Source: Mycobacterium sp. D16Q13 (GTDB lineage Bacteria; Actinomycetota; Actinomycetes; Mycobacteriales; Mycobacteriaceae). From it: DNA of 64,000 nt. A program made the translations under genes and the position numbers. Below, piece by piece: positions 26,148 through 35,294 of the stretch (positions are counted from its first letter, which is position 1; every line of letters begins with the position of its first letter). The stretch is taken from the NCBI RefSeq assembly GCF_002013375.1, contig NZ_MAEW01000007.1:62001-126000 (forward strand). The letters are read 5' to 3'. The notes under the pieces are model-generated. The model made no database searches, had not been told where the DNA came from, and saw only the letters and a list, made by a program, of their open reading frames with translations.

Positions 26148-28114
26148 GTGGGTGCGTTCGCCGGCTGGAAGGTACCGCTCACGTCCGCCTCCTCCTCGGC
26201 CCGGATGACGTGCACGACAGCGTTGATCAACGCCAGATGGGTGAATGCCTGCGGGAAGTTGCCCAGATGCCGACCGGTGCGCGGGTCGATCTCCTCGGCG
26301 TAGAGCTGCAGCGGGCTGGCGAAGGAGAGCAGCCGCTCGCACAGGTGCCGTGCCCGGCGCACCTCGCCGATCTCGACCAATGCCGAGACCAACCAGAACG
26401 AGCAGATGGTGAAGGTACCTTCTTCACCCGAGAGCCCGTCGTCGGTCTCTTCCACCCGATAGCGCAGCACCAGACCGTCGTTGGTCAGTTCGTCGGCGAT
26501 CGCCAACACTGTCGCACGGATCCGCGGGTCGTCGGGCGGCAGGAATCGGTTGAGTACCGCCAGCAGCAGTGAGGCATCCAAAGCCGTTGAGCCATAACGC
26601 TGTACCAGCACCCCGCGTTCATCGACGCCGTTTTCGAGGATATCGTCTTTGATCTCGTCGGCGATCTCACGCCACTGCTGGGCATAGCTCTTCTCACCAT
26701 GCAGCTCAGCGAGTTTGGCGCCGCGATCCATCGCGACCCAGCACATGATCTTGGACGAGGTGAAGTGCTGCGGCTCGCCCCGGACCTCCCAGATGCCACG
26801 GTCGGGTTCGCGCCAGTGCCGCGCGGCCTCCTCTGCCTGATTCTTCAGAATCGGCCACAGCGTCGCCGGAATCTGTTCGCGCGATTTCGCGTGCACGTAC
26901 ACCGAATCGAGCATGGTGCCCCAGATGTCGTGCTGCACCTGATCGAACGCGCCATTGCCTATCCGCACCGGCCGGGCCCCGTCGTACCCGGACAGATGCG
27001 GCAATTCCCCCTCCGTCAGCGTGCGTTCTCCGCCCACGCCGTACATCACCTGCAGCGGATGTCTCTCCCCGTTGTTCGCACCGGACGCATCGGCGATGAA
27101 GGCGAAGAAGTCGTCGGCCTCGCGATCCAGCCCGAGCGTGTACAAGCCCCACAGCGCAAAGGTCGAGTCCCGCACCCAGGAATAGCGGTAGTCCCAGTTA
27201 CGCACTCCCCCAGGGGTTTCCGGTAGAGACGTGGTCGACGCCGCCAACAGCGCTCCGGTCGGCGAGTACGCCAGGCCCTTGAGGACCAGCGCGCTGCTCT
27301 GCAGGTACGACCGCCATGGATGATCGGGGAATTCGCCGATGTTGATCCATTGCCGCCAGGCTTCGGCGGTCTTCCACATCTTGTCGGCGGCTTCCGCATA
27401 GGTCTGCGGGACAGGGTGTTTGGACCAGCTGAGCGCGACGAAAACACTGTCACCCTCGGTGAGTCGGGTACGGGCCCGTGCCTCGCGGCCCTCCAATCCC
27501 AGCCGAAGATTCGTGGTGAGCTTGAGAGTCGGGTTGGTCTCGGGGTTCTTGGCCGCCCGGGCTATCGCCTCACCATATCCGTCGCCGGAGTACTCCCAGG
27601 TGAGCCCCTCGCGGTGATAGTCGAAGGCGGGCTCGCAGTTCATGATTACTTCGACGGTGCCGCTGACACAGCGCACGGTGCGCAGCAGGATGTGTTCGGC
27701 ATCCCAGTCGGTCGGCGTGCGCTTGTGTGTCTTCGACCGCGAATCGACGTCATGCCATGGCCCCAGCACCAGTGCGTCGCGGACGGTGAGCCATCCTGTC
27801 TTGGTCTGCCAGGTGGTTTCCACCATGAGGCTGCCCGGCAGGTAACGGCGCGCGGCCGGAACGTTGTGTCCGTACGGTCCAATCCGGAAGTGGCCGGCGC
27901 CGCGGTCGAGGATGGCGCCAAAGATGCTCGGTGAGTCCGGACGCGGAACGCACATCCACTCCACTGACCCGTTGGAAGCGATCAAGCAGGTGTTCTCCCA
28001 GTCCGAGAGGAACGCGTAGTCGGCGATCGGCGGGAAGGGGCCACGGCGCTGAGGAGGAGACTGACTCGAGATCAGTCCTTCTAGCGACAACTCGGGATCA
28101 AGAGACGACACCAT
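26144..28114 (-). CDS. GH15 family glycoside hydrolase (trehalase type)
   Basis: A 656-residue cytosolic enzyme that matches my memory of M. tuberculosis Rv2402 across its length. Such proteins in mycobacteria act as trehalases that need phosphate and magnesium. An N-terminal beta-sandwich is followed by an (alpha/alpha)6 barrel with NWDYRYSWVRDSTFALWGLY and the GH15 segment GEEGTFTICSFW. ATG 28114 gives the expected N-terminus; the frame is open to 28315. Trehalose turnover is central to the mycobacterial envelope, but substrate specificity is inferred. Confidence 0.9.
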   Translation of the reverse strand: MVSSLDPELSLEGLISSQSPPQRRGPFPPIADYAFLSDWENTCLIASNGSVEWMCVPRPDSPSIFGAILDRGAGHFRIGPYGHNVPAARRYLPGSLMVETTWQTKTGWLTVRDALVLGPWHDVDSRSKTHKRTPTDWDAEHILLRTVRCVSGTVEVIMNCEPAFDYHREGLTWEYSGDGYGEAIARAAKNPETNPTLKLTTNLRLGLEGREARARTRLTEGDSVFVALSWSKHPVPQTYAEAADKMWKTAEAWRQWINIGEFPDHPWRSYLQSSALVLKGLAYSPTGALLAASTTSLPETPGGVRNWDYRYSWVRDSTFALWGLYTLGLDREADDFFAFIADASGANNGERHPLQVMYGVGGERTLTEGELPHLSGYDGARPVRIGNGAFDQVQHDIWGTMLDSVYVHAKSREQIPATLWPILKNQAEEAARHWREPDRGIWEVRGEPQHFTSSKIMCWVAMDRGAKLAELHGEKSYAQQWREIADEIKDDILENGVDERGVLVQRYGSTALDASLLLAVLNRFLPPDDPRIRATVLAIADELTNDGLVLRYRVEETDDGLSGEEGTFTICSFWLVSALVEIGEVRRARHLCERLLSFASPLQLYAEEIDPRTGRHLGNFPQAFTHLALINAVVHVIRAEEEADVSGTFQPANAPT

Positions 28115-28152
28115 CGGACCATCGTATGCGCGACCCGGGACGCACCGGCTAT

Positions 28153-28335
28153 TTAACGGCGGCGGCGCAGATAGATACCGAGACCGCCGAACAGCAGCAG
28201 ATTGAAGACCAACAGCGCCACCAGGACACCGGTGGAGCCTCCACTGCGCGGCCCCGCCAGGTAGATGACCAGGTCGAGGCCGATCAACACGCATGCGGCG
28301 ATGACCATGGTCCACATGAGAGCAGTCGGCTTCAT
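28153..28335 (-). CDS. 60-aa protein with two membrane helices
   Basis: Two hydrophobic stretches (ALMWTMVIAACVLIGLDLVIYLA and GVLVALLVFNLLLFGGLGIYL) are joined by a short Gly/Ser turn and followed by RRRR, which places the C-terminus in the cytoplasm. ATG 28335 overlaps the stop of the nitronate monooxygenase gene by four bases, so the two are coupled. No function can be assigned. Confidence 0.75.
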   Translation of the reverse strand: MKPTALMWTMVIAACVLIGLDLVIYLAGPRSGGSTGVLVALLVFNLLLFGGLGIYLRRRR

Positions 28336-29342
28336 GTCGTCACCTCACCGGCAGCCGAGCCCAGCTCGGCAGCCAATACGGACATCAATTCCGCCACCGG
28401 CAGCGCCCGCGCACGGTGATGTTCGGTACCCGCCCACAACGACATCACGTCCGGGTCCCCGCTCGCCCGAAGCTCCTTGGTCGCCGAGTTCAGCGCCGGG
28501 AAGCTCACCGGGGCAACCGCTTCCATGTCTCGCTGGAAGGCGTTGGAGATGCTCCGCGCCGGTCGGCCCGAGAACACCCGTGTCACCACCGTCTCGGCCG
28601 GTTGCAGCAGAGCGTCCTTGTAGACCTGCCTGGCTCCCGACTCGTCGGTCACCACCAGCGCGGTACCCAGCTGCGCCGCCGAGGCTCCGGCGGCAAGCAC
28701 CCGGGCGATGTCGGCGCCGTCCATGATTCCGCCCGCGGCAACCAGCGGTAACGCGGTGACCGCCCGCACGTTCGCGATCAGGTCCACCAGCGGCTCCTCG
28801 GGAGCTCCGGCGTCGAAACTGCTGCGATGACCGCCGGCCTCCGGGCCCTGCACCACGAGCGCGTCGGCGCCGATCCCCTCGGCGATCGTGGCCTCGGCGG
28901 CACTGGTGACCGTGATCCATACCTCGGATCCGGCGGCGCGCAACCTGTGCGCATCCTGCGCGGACGGCACCCCAAAGGTGAACGACACCACCGGGACAGG
29001 GTTGGTGACCAGATACTCGATCTTGTCGGCATACGCGTCGTCATGCCAGACCGGGTCACCGGGAGCGACCTCGAACTTGTCGGCCCACACCTTCAGCTTG
29101 TCGAGATACTCCCGCAGGTCGGCACCCTGATCGGGTGTGGGTACGAAAACGTTGAAGCCGAAGGGCAGATCACCCATCGCCTCGCGGTCCTGATCCAACT
29201 GCGCGATGGTGCGGTACCCCGCGGGCAGCAGGCCGAAACCGCCTGCCGCACTCACACCGCGCGCCAACGCCGGGACGGTGATACCGCCGGCCATCGGGGC
29301 ACCGACGATAGGAAGACGAAGCCCGGCAAGCACGGTACTCAT
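28332..29342 (-). CDS. Nitronate monooxygenase (NPD family)
   Basis: A 336-residue FMN-dependent TIM barrel that oxidises nitronates such as propionate-3-nitronate. Family features: APMAGG near residue 16, VQGPEAGGHR in the middle (catalytic His region), and LPLVAAGGIMDGADIARVLAAGASAAQLGT as the phosphate-binding end. ATG 29342 gives a complete N-terminus. It is coupled to a small membrane protein downstream. Confidence 0.93.
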   Translation of the reverse strand: MSTVLAGLRLPIVGAPMAGGITVPALARGVSAAGGFGLLPAGYRTIAQLDQDREAMGDLPFGFNVFVPTPDQGADLREYLDKLKVWADKFEVAPGDPVWHDDAYADKIEYLVTNPVPVVSFTFGVPSAQDAHRLRAAGSEVWITVTSAAEATIAEGIGADALVVQGPEAGGHRSSFDAGAPEEPLVDLIANVRAVTALPLVAAGGIMDGADIARVLAAGASAAQLGTALVVTDESGARQVYKDALLQPAETVVTRVFSGRPARSISNAFQRDMEAVAPVSFPALNSATKELRASGDPDVMSLWAGTEHHRARALPVAELMSVLAAELGSAAGEVTT

Positions 29343-29391
29343 GTCCCTCAGCGTATCGACGCGATGAGTTTTCCGGCCGGGGCGGGTCGGT

Positions 29392-30165
29392 ATGGATATG
29401 ACAAGCTCACCCGCCTACCCCGCCGCCGTCACCCGCGAGGAATGGCTGACGGCCCGCAAGCATCTGTTGGCCCGCGAGCGCGCGGCCACGCATCTCCGCG
29501 ACACCGTCAACGCCGAACGTCGACGGCTGCCCATGGTGAAGGTCGAGAAGGACTACGTATTCGAGGGCCCCGACGGACAGGTGCGGCTCCTGGACATGTT
29601 CGAGGGACGGCACACGCTCTACATCCACCACTTCATGTGGCTGGACGACATCGACCGCGGCTGCCCCAGTTGCACGGGGGCGGCCGACATGACGTTCACC
29701 GAACGAGACCGCACCTTGTTGACCGACAAGGGCGTCACCTTCGCCTGCGTATCCCGCGCGCCGTACGCAAGCATCGCGCGCTACCGCGACGAACACGGGT
29801 GGACATTCCCGTGGTATTCCACCAATGACGGCGATTTCAGCTACGACTTCCATGTGACGCTCGACCCGTCACGCATTCCGGTCGAGTACAACTACAAGTC
29901 GCTCGATGAGTTGCGCGCCGACGGATTCAGCGACGAGGACCTGCGCGGGGACTGGCCAGGCGCCAGTGTCTTTCTGCGTCGCGACGATGAGGTCTTTCAT
30001 ACCTATTCGGCCTTCGCGCGCGGGCTGGACCATTCCGCGGTCGGCTATCCGTTCCTGGACCTGACGCCGTACGGACGTCAAGAACCCTGGGAGGACTCAC
30101 CCGCCGGCTGGCCGCAGGGCGGGGCGATCGTCGGGATGCCGAGTCAGGAATGCCCAGAACACTGA
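29392..30165 (+). CDS. DUF899 thioredoxin-like protein
   Basis: A 257-residue soluble protein of the DUF899 family, with a thioredoxin fold. A CPSC pair (C91, C94) sits in GCPSCTGAADM, where a redox site would be expected. YGRQEPWEDSPAGWPQ near the end is a common family ending. ATG 29392 or ATG 29398 may be used. It is divergent from the nitronate monooxygenase and converges on lepA. The physiological role of the family is unknown. Confidence 0.9.
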   Translation: MDMTSSPAYPAAVTREEWLTARKHLLARERAATHLRDTVNAERRRLPMVKVEKDYVFEGPDGQVRLLDMFEGRHTLYIHHFMWLDDIDRGCPSCTGAADMTFTERDRTLLTDKGVTFACVSRAPYASIARYRDEHGWTFPWYSTNDGDFSYDFHVTLDPSRIPVEYNYKSLDELRADGFSDEDLRGDWPGASVFLRRDDEVFHTYSAFARGLDHSAVGYPFLDLTPYGRQEPWEDSPAGWPQGGAIVGMPSQECPEH

Positions 30166-30177
30166 GCCTGAACCGCG

Positions 30178-32031
30178 CTACTTCTTGGGCTTGTCCGCCG
30201 CGGACTCGGTGGACAACGCCGCCACGAAGGCTTCCTGTGGCACCTCGACCCGTCCGATGGTCTTCATGCGCTTCTTGCCCTCCTTCTGCTTCTCCAGCAG
30301 CTTGCGCTTACGGGTGATGTCACCGCCGTAGCACTTGGAGAGCACATCCTTACGGATAGCCCGAATGTTCTCGCGCGCAATGATCCTGGACCCGACGGCA
30401 GCCTGCACCGGCACCTCGAACTGCTGGCGCGGAATAAGCTCCTTGAGCTTGACGGTCATCTTGTTGCCATACGCCGAGGCGCCGTCCTTGTGCACGATGG
30501 CACTGAACGCATCGACCGCCTCACCCTGGAGCAGGATGTCAACCTTCACCAGGTCGGCCTCCTGCTCGCCCGCCTCTTCGTAGTCCAGGCTGGCGTAGCC
30601 GCGGGTGCGTGATTTCAGCGAGTCGAAGAAGTCAAAAATGATCTCGCCCAACGGCATCGTGTAACGCAGCTCGACACGCTCCGGCGAGAGGTAGTCCATG
30701 CCGCCGAGTTCTCCGCGCCGCGACTGGCACAGCTCCATGATCGAACCGATGAACTCACTCGGCGCGATGACGGTGGTTTTCACCACGGGCTCGAACACCG
30801 ACCGGATCTTGCCCTCGGGCCAGATGGACGGGTTGGTCACCATCATTTCGGTGCCGTCCTCCTTGACCACCCGGTACACCACGTTCGGAGCAGTCGAGAT
30901 GAGATCGAGGTTGAATTCGCGCTCCAGCCGCTCACGGGTGATCTCCATGTGCAGCAATCCCAGGAAGCCACAACGGAATCCGAAGCCCAGCGCCACCGAC
31001 GTCTCCGGCTCGTAGGTCAGTGCGGCGTCGTTGAGCTGCAGCTTGTCCAGCGCCTCACGGAGATTCGGGTAGTCGGATCCGTCCACCGGGTAGAGCCCGG
31101 AGTACACCATCGGCCGGGGTTCGCGATAACCGGTCAGCGGTTCGGTCGCACCCTTACGTGCGGAGGTGACGGTGTCACCGACCTTCGACTGCCGCACGTC
31201 CTTCACGCCGGTGATCAGGTAGCCCACCTCACCGACCCCAAGGCCCACAGAGGGTTTGGGATCCGGCGAGACGATGCCCACCTCCAGCAGTTCATGGGTG
31301 GCGCCCGTCGACATCATCGCGATCTTCTCGCGCGGCGTGATCTTGCCGTCGACGACGCGGACGTAGGTGACGACACCGCGGTAGATGTCGTACACGGAGT
31401 CGAAGATCATCGCGCGCGCCGGCGCGTCCGGATCACCTTGCGGCGCAGGAATCAGCCGCACCACCTCATTGAGCAGCGCCTCGACGCCCTCACCGGTCTT
31501 GCCGGATACCCGCAGCACATCGGAGGGCTCGCAGCCGATGATGTGCGCGATTTCTTGCGCGTAGCGGTCGGGGTCGGCGGCGGGCAGATCGATCTTGTTG
31601 AGAACCGGGATGATCGTCAGGTCTTTGTCGAGCGCCAGGTACAGGTTGGCCAGTGTCTGCGCCTCGATGCCCTGTGCGGCATCGACCAGCAGGACAGCGC
31701 CCTCACAGGCCTCTAGGGCGCGCGACACCTCGTAGGTGAAGTCAACGTGCCCGGGGGTGTCGATGAGATGCAGCACGTACTCGGCAGAATCGGCGTCGGT
31801 GCTGATTTTCCAGGGCAGCCGCACGTTCTGGGCCTTGATGGTGATGCCGCGTTCGCGTTCGATATCCATCCGGTCCAGGTATTGGGCGCGCATGGACCGC
31901 GCGTCGACCACACCGGTCAGCTGCAGCATCCGGTCGGCCAGCGTCGACTTCCCGTGGTCGATGTGGGCGATGATGCAGAAGTTACGGATACGCGCCGGGT
32001 CCGTGAACGTCGTGTCGGCAAAACTTGGCAC
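30178..32031 (-). CDS. lepA: Elongation factor 4 (LepA)
   Basis: Ribosomal back-translocase GTPase. G1 is [10 protein letters not shown]2 is [11 protein letters not shown]3 is DTPGHVD, and G4 is NKID; the unique C-terminal domain ends with [29 protein letters not shown] 32031 (VPSFADTTF) agrees with family N-termini and gives 617 residues; the frame stays open to 32070. It diverges from the PemK-like gene with a 77-base gap. Confidence 0.95.
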   Translation of the reverse strand: MPSFADTTFTDPARIRNFCIIAHIDHGKSTLADRMLQLTGVVDARSMRAQYLDRMDIERERGITIKAQNVRLPWKISTDADSAEYVLHLIDTPGHVDFTYEVSRALEACEGAVLLVDAAQGIEAQTLANLYLALDKDLTIIPVLNKIDLPAADPDRYAQEIAHIIGCEPSDVLRVSGKTGEGVEALLNEVVRLIPAPQGDPDAPARAMIFDSVYDIYRGVVTYVRVVDGKITPREKIAMMSTGATHELLEVGIVSPDPKPSVGLGVGEVGYLITGVKDVRQSKVGDTVTSARKGATEPLTGYREPRPMVYSGLYPVDGSDYPNLREALDKLQLNDAALTYEPETSVALGFGFRCGFLGLLHMEITRERLEREFNLDLISTAPNVVYRVVKEDGTEMMVTNPSIWPEGKIRSVFEPVVKTTVIAPSEFIGSIMELCQSRRGELGGMDYLSPERVELRYTMPLGEIIFDFFDSLKSRTRGYASLDYEEAGEQEADLVKVDILLQGEAVDAFSAIVHKDGASAYGNKMTVKLKELIPRQQFEVPVQAAVGSRIIARENIRAIRKDVLSKCYGGDITRKRKLLEKQKEGKKRMKTIGRVEVPQEAFVAALSTESAADKPKK

Positions 32032-32108
32032 CGCACCATGCTCCCATGCCGACAGACGTGCTCCTGACACACACGTCGCCGAGGGCTACCGGTCAGTATG
32101 CTCGCTGC

Positions 32109-32696
32109 ATGGCGTCACAGTGGCAGACGCTCGGGCGGAGGCTCGGGAAGATCGCGGAAACCATCGTGTTCCGCGAAGGCCCGAAGGTGCTGCGGCAACT
32201 ACAGGGGTCCGAACTTGTCCAGCGTGGATTGCAGCGCGGACTCGAGGCGATCGGTGTCGTAGAAACCGAGCAGCAGACAGCCATTCCAGGCCGTCCGGTG
32301 ACCAACCGCAGTGTGCCCACAGCCCATCGTGCCCGGCGCATCGAATACGCACCCGACCTGGACGGTCGCGCCGATCCCGGCGAGATCGTGTGGACGTGGG
32401 TGGTCTACGAGGATGACCCCTCACAGGGGAAGGACCGTCCGGTGCTCGTCGTGGGACGAGACGGGACTGTCCTGCTGGGCCTGATGCTGTCGAGCCAGGA
32501 GCGCCACGAGAGCGATCTGGATTGGGTGGGGCTCGGCAGTGGTAGCTGGGATTACGACGGACGCCCCAGCTGGGTGCGCCTCGATCGAGTGCTTGATGTT
32601 CCCGAAGAGGGAATTCGGCGCGAGGGCGCCATTCTGGACGTGGAGCGATTCAACATCGTCGCAACGCATCTGCGCACGCGGTTCTCCTGGAGCTGA
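32109..32696 (+). CDS. PemK/MazF-like protein (Rv2405-like)
   Basis: A 195-residue protein with an N-terminal extension of about 75 residues and then an SH3-like PemK domain (GEIVWTWVVYEDDPSQGKDRPVLVVGRDG, SSQERHESDLDW, SWVRLDRVLDVPEEGIRREGAILD). No antitoxin gene is adjacent, so it is probably not a simple toxin. M. tuberculosis Rv2405 has the same place and size. ATG 32109 is preferred over the open frame from 32025, which would overlap lepA. Confidence 0.82.
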   Translation: MASQWQTLGRRLGKIAETIVFREGPKVLRQLQGSELVQRGLQRGLEAIGVVETEQQTAIPGRPVTNRSVPTAHRARRIEYAPDLDGRADPGEIVWTWVVYEDDPSQGKDRPVLVVGRDGTVLLGLMLSSQERHESDLDWVGLGSGSWDYDGRPSWVRLDRVLDVPEEGIRREGAILDVERFNIVATHLRTRFSWS

Positions 32697-32716
32697 TCCA
32701 ATCGATCCGCGCGGCC

Positions 32717-33382
32717 TCAGTGTTCTACGGAGTTACGCAGTTCTACGGAGTTGCGCACCGGTGACGGCGTGAACATGGCCTGATCGATGAACTGAGCGGT
32801 GTACTCGGCCAGTTCCTCACGCTCCAGACGCAGCCGTCCGTCGAGCCATGCCAAGACGGTGCCGGCAACACCCGCGGCCAGAGCTTCGGCCTGCACCGCG
32901 GTGTAGTTCGGATCGGCATCCGGATCGAACTCGGCGCGAGCGGCACCGAGCATCAACGCCATGTAGTGGGTCAACCGCATACGACGACGAGTGAGTCGCT
33001 GGCTTCCCATTGCCTCGGTGGCGATCACGCGGGCGCGCCGGGGGTCGGCGGTCAGCGCGGTCACCGCGCCCACGACGCCGGCATGCACCTGCGAGCGGGA
33101 GTCCTTGTCGGCAGCGGCCATCGCCGAACCCGCCGTGGCGATGCTGTCTTCGATGATCCAGTCGAAGACCGCGACGAGCAGCTCGTCGAGGCCGTCGAAG
33201 CACTCGTAGAAGTAACGCGTGTTCAGCCCGGCGGTCTTGCAGATCTCCCGAACCGTTGTCGCTGCCCAGCCTGAGCTGGCCATCACCTCGAGCCCCGCCT
33301 CAAGGAGGCGTCGCCGCCGCTCCGCGCGGCGCTCATCTGCCGTTCGTCCGCCGTATAGCCCGGTAGCTTGTTTGGTCACCAT
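32717..33382 (-). CDS. TetR-family transcriptional regulator
   Basis: A 221-residue repressor-type protein. The N-terminal HTH reads RRRLLEAGLEVMASSGWAATTVREICKTAGLNTRYFYECFDGLDEL. The C-terminal ligand domain is unassigned. The last 12 residues repeat (RNSVELRNSVEH) because of an 18-bp tandem duplication in the DNA. It occupies the place of Rv2406c-Rv2408 of M. tuberculosis. Targets are unknown. Confidence 0.92.
   Translation of the reverse strand: MVTKQATGLYGGRTADERRAERRRRLLEAGLEVMASSGWAATTVREICKTAGLNTRYFYECFDGLDELLVAVFDWIIEDSIATAGSAMAAADKDSRSQVHAGVVGAVTALTADPRRARVIATEAMGSQRLTRRRMRLTHYMALMLGAARAEFDPDADPNYTAVQAEALAAGVAGTVLAWLDGRLRLEREELAEYTAQFIDQAMFTPSPVRNSVELRNSVEH
32722..32757 (-). repeat. 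18-bp tandem duplication at the TetR gene 3' end
   Basis: Two adjacent 18-bp units that differ at one base (GTTCTACGGAGTTACGCA on the plus strand). They extend the reading frame by six codons without breaking it. Confidence 0.85.
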
Positions 33383-33444
33383 GGTCTACGCATTATTACT
33401 CTTCTTGCCAGACACCTGTGCAATAACCGGCTTTTCTGCGATGT

Positions 33445-34284
33445 TTAGGCGAGTCGTGTGACTTCGACCACGACATCCAGATCGGTCGAGCCGCCCCCCG
33501 AGTAGATGCCCTTGAGCGGGCTGACGTCCGAGTAGTCCCGGCCGATGCCGATGGTGATGTATTGCTCGTTGATCTCGCTGTCGTTGGTGGGGTCGTAATC
33601 CCACCAGCTGCCGGCCCAGGCTTGAATCCAGGCGTGGCTCTGTCCATCCACCGTCTCGCCCACGGCCGCGTCACCCTTGGGGTGCAGATAGCCGGACACA
33701 TAGCGCGCCGGAATCCCCATACTGCGCAGCAGAACCAAGGTCAGGTGCGCGTAGTCCTGGCACACGCCCTTTCTTTCGCGCAATGCGTCCAGCGCCGACG
33801 AGTGCACGCCGGTGGTTCCGGGCACGTAGTCAAGCTCCGAGTGCACCCATTGCGATGCCGCCACAATGGCCTCGGCGGGTGTGGCATCTTTGGCGATCCT
33901 CTTCCCCACCGCCTGCACCTTTTTGCTGTGCGGGACGTAGGCACTGGGCGACAGATACTCGTCGAATCGGTCGAGGACGGCCGTGGCGTGGATGTCATCC
34001 CAGCCCATGGATTCCTCTGGCCTTTCCGCGACGTCGGTCTCGACCACCGACAGACCCGTCACCTCCAGCTCGGTATGCGGTGCGTGCAGGTCGAATGTCG
34101 TGACGGCGGTACCCCAGTAGTCGACATACCGGTACGAGCGGGTGGCCGGGACCGTCTCCACACGGTTGAGGATGACGTTCTGACGACCGTCACTACGCGG
34201 CGTCAACCGCGCCTCGTTGTAGGAGGCCGTCACCGGCGTCTTGTAGGCGTAACCGGTCGCGTGGACGACTCGCAGACGCCACAT
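33445..34284 (-). CDS. Transglutaminase-like protease (Rv2409c-like)
   Basis: A 279-residue cysteine-transglutaminase fold with an intact triad: Cys in RKGVCQDYAHL, His in SHAWIQAW, Asp in WDYDPTND. The N-terminal bacterial transglutaminase beta-domain (YAYKTPVTASYNEARLTPR) precedes it. It probably acts as a peptidase or peptide ligase. It is third in a conserved triad with an alpha-E protein and a circularly permuted ATP-grasp enzyme. Confidence 0.93.
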   Translation of the reverse strand: MWRLRVVHATGYAYKTPVTASYNEARLTPRSDGRQNVILNRVETVPATRSYRYVDYWGTAVTTFDLHAPHTELEVTGLSVVETDVAERPEESMGWDDIHATAVLDRFDEYLSPSAYVPHSKKVQAVGKRIAKDATPAEAIVAASQWVHSELDYVPGTTGVHSSALDALRERKGVCQDYAHLTLVLLRSMGIPARYVSGYLHPKGDAAVGETVDGQSHAWIQAWAGSWWDYDPTNDSEINEQYITIGIGRDYSDVSPLKGIYSGGGSTDLDVVVEVTRLA

Positions 34285-34316
34285 CTACTTCTCCTCTTCG
34301 CGCAAGCGGCTCATCG

Positions 34317-35294
34317 TTAGATCTCGCCTTCCTCGATGGGATCCACATCGTGGCGACCACCGGCATCGCTCCACGCCACCCACGGTGCGGCGTGGAAATA
34401 CTGCAGCGCCACCGCCTCACCCAACTCCCGGCAGGTCTGTTGTAGGCCGGCCAGACGTGTCGGCAGGTCCTCCAGCAGCACGCCGGGACGCATGAACTCC
34501 AACTCACTGCGGGCCCGGCCCAGTAGGCGCTGCGCCTCGGCACGCGCACCAACACGGCTATGCGGCTGGTGATCCAGTTCCTCCAGGCTCAGCTCGGCTT
34601 GGCGCAGGGAGTGGAACACCGAACGCGGGAACAGCCGGTCCAGCAGCATGAACTCGACGACCCGGCTGGCATCCAGCACCCCACGGTACGTACGCAGGTA
34701 CGTGTCGTGGGCGCCAGCGCTGCGCAACAAGGTCACCCAGGCGGGCGAGGACGCACGGTCACCAACGCGCGAAAGCAGCAGCCGCACCGTCATATCCACC
34801 CGCTCGATGGACCGGCCCAGCACCAGGAATCGGTACCCGTCGTCACGGCTGAGCGTGGAGTCGGCGAGCCCCGCGAATTGCGCGGCGCGCCCCTCCACAT
34901 AGGTGAAGAACTCGTGGGGTCCGAGTCTGCGGGCGGCGCGCTCACGATCGGCCAGCGCGTTGTAGGTGGTGTTGAGGCACTCCCACATCTCGGTGGACGT
35001 CACTTCGCGTGCGCCGCGGGCATTCTCACGCGCTTCGGAAATGGAGTCGACGATCGAGCCGCCCTGCACTCCGCGGCTGAACGCCACAAGTTCGGTCAGT
35101 GACCACACGTCGAGCACGATGTCCGGCGCGTCGATACCCAGCACGCGCAACAGCACCCGGGAGGCGTGGTCGGGGTCCACGCTGGCGTCCTCGAGCAGCT
35201 GGTGCACCGTGACATCCAGGATGCGGGCGGTGTCATCGGCACGCTCGACGTACCGGCCGATCCAGTAGAGCGACTCCGCGTTTCGCGCCAGCAT
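34317..35294 (-). CDS. Alpha-E domain protein (DUF403; Rv2410c-like)
   Basis: A 325-residue all-helical protein that begins [26 protein letters not shown], the signature of the family. It contains no known enzyme motif. ATG 35294 shares one base with the ATP-grasp stop (TAATG), which implies coupling. The family is always found with permuted ATP-grasp and transglutaminase partners, so it is probably a scaffold or substrate-binding subunit. Confidence 0.93.
   Translation of the reverse strand: MLARNAESLYWIGRYVERADDTARILDVTVHQLLEDASVDPDHASRVLLRVLGIDAPDIVLDVWSLTELVAFSRGVQGGSIVDSISEARENARGAREVTSTEMWECLNTTYNALADRERAARRLGPHEFFTYVEGRAAQFAGLADSTLSRDDGYRFLVLGRSIERVDMTVRLLLSRVGDRASSPAWVTLLRSAGAHDTYLRTYRGVLDASRVVEFMLLDRLFPRSVFHSLRQAELSLEELDHQPHSRVGARAEAQRLLGRARSELEFMRPGVLLEDLPTRLAGLQQTCRELGEAVALQYFHAAPWVAWSDAGGRHDVDPIEEGEI

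Noticed and set aside
32109..32696. PemK-like gene as half of a toxin-antitoxin pair
   Set aside because: There is no small antitoxin ORF on either side, and the long N-terminal extension and conserved place argue for a housekeeping relative.
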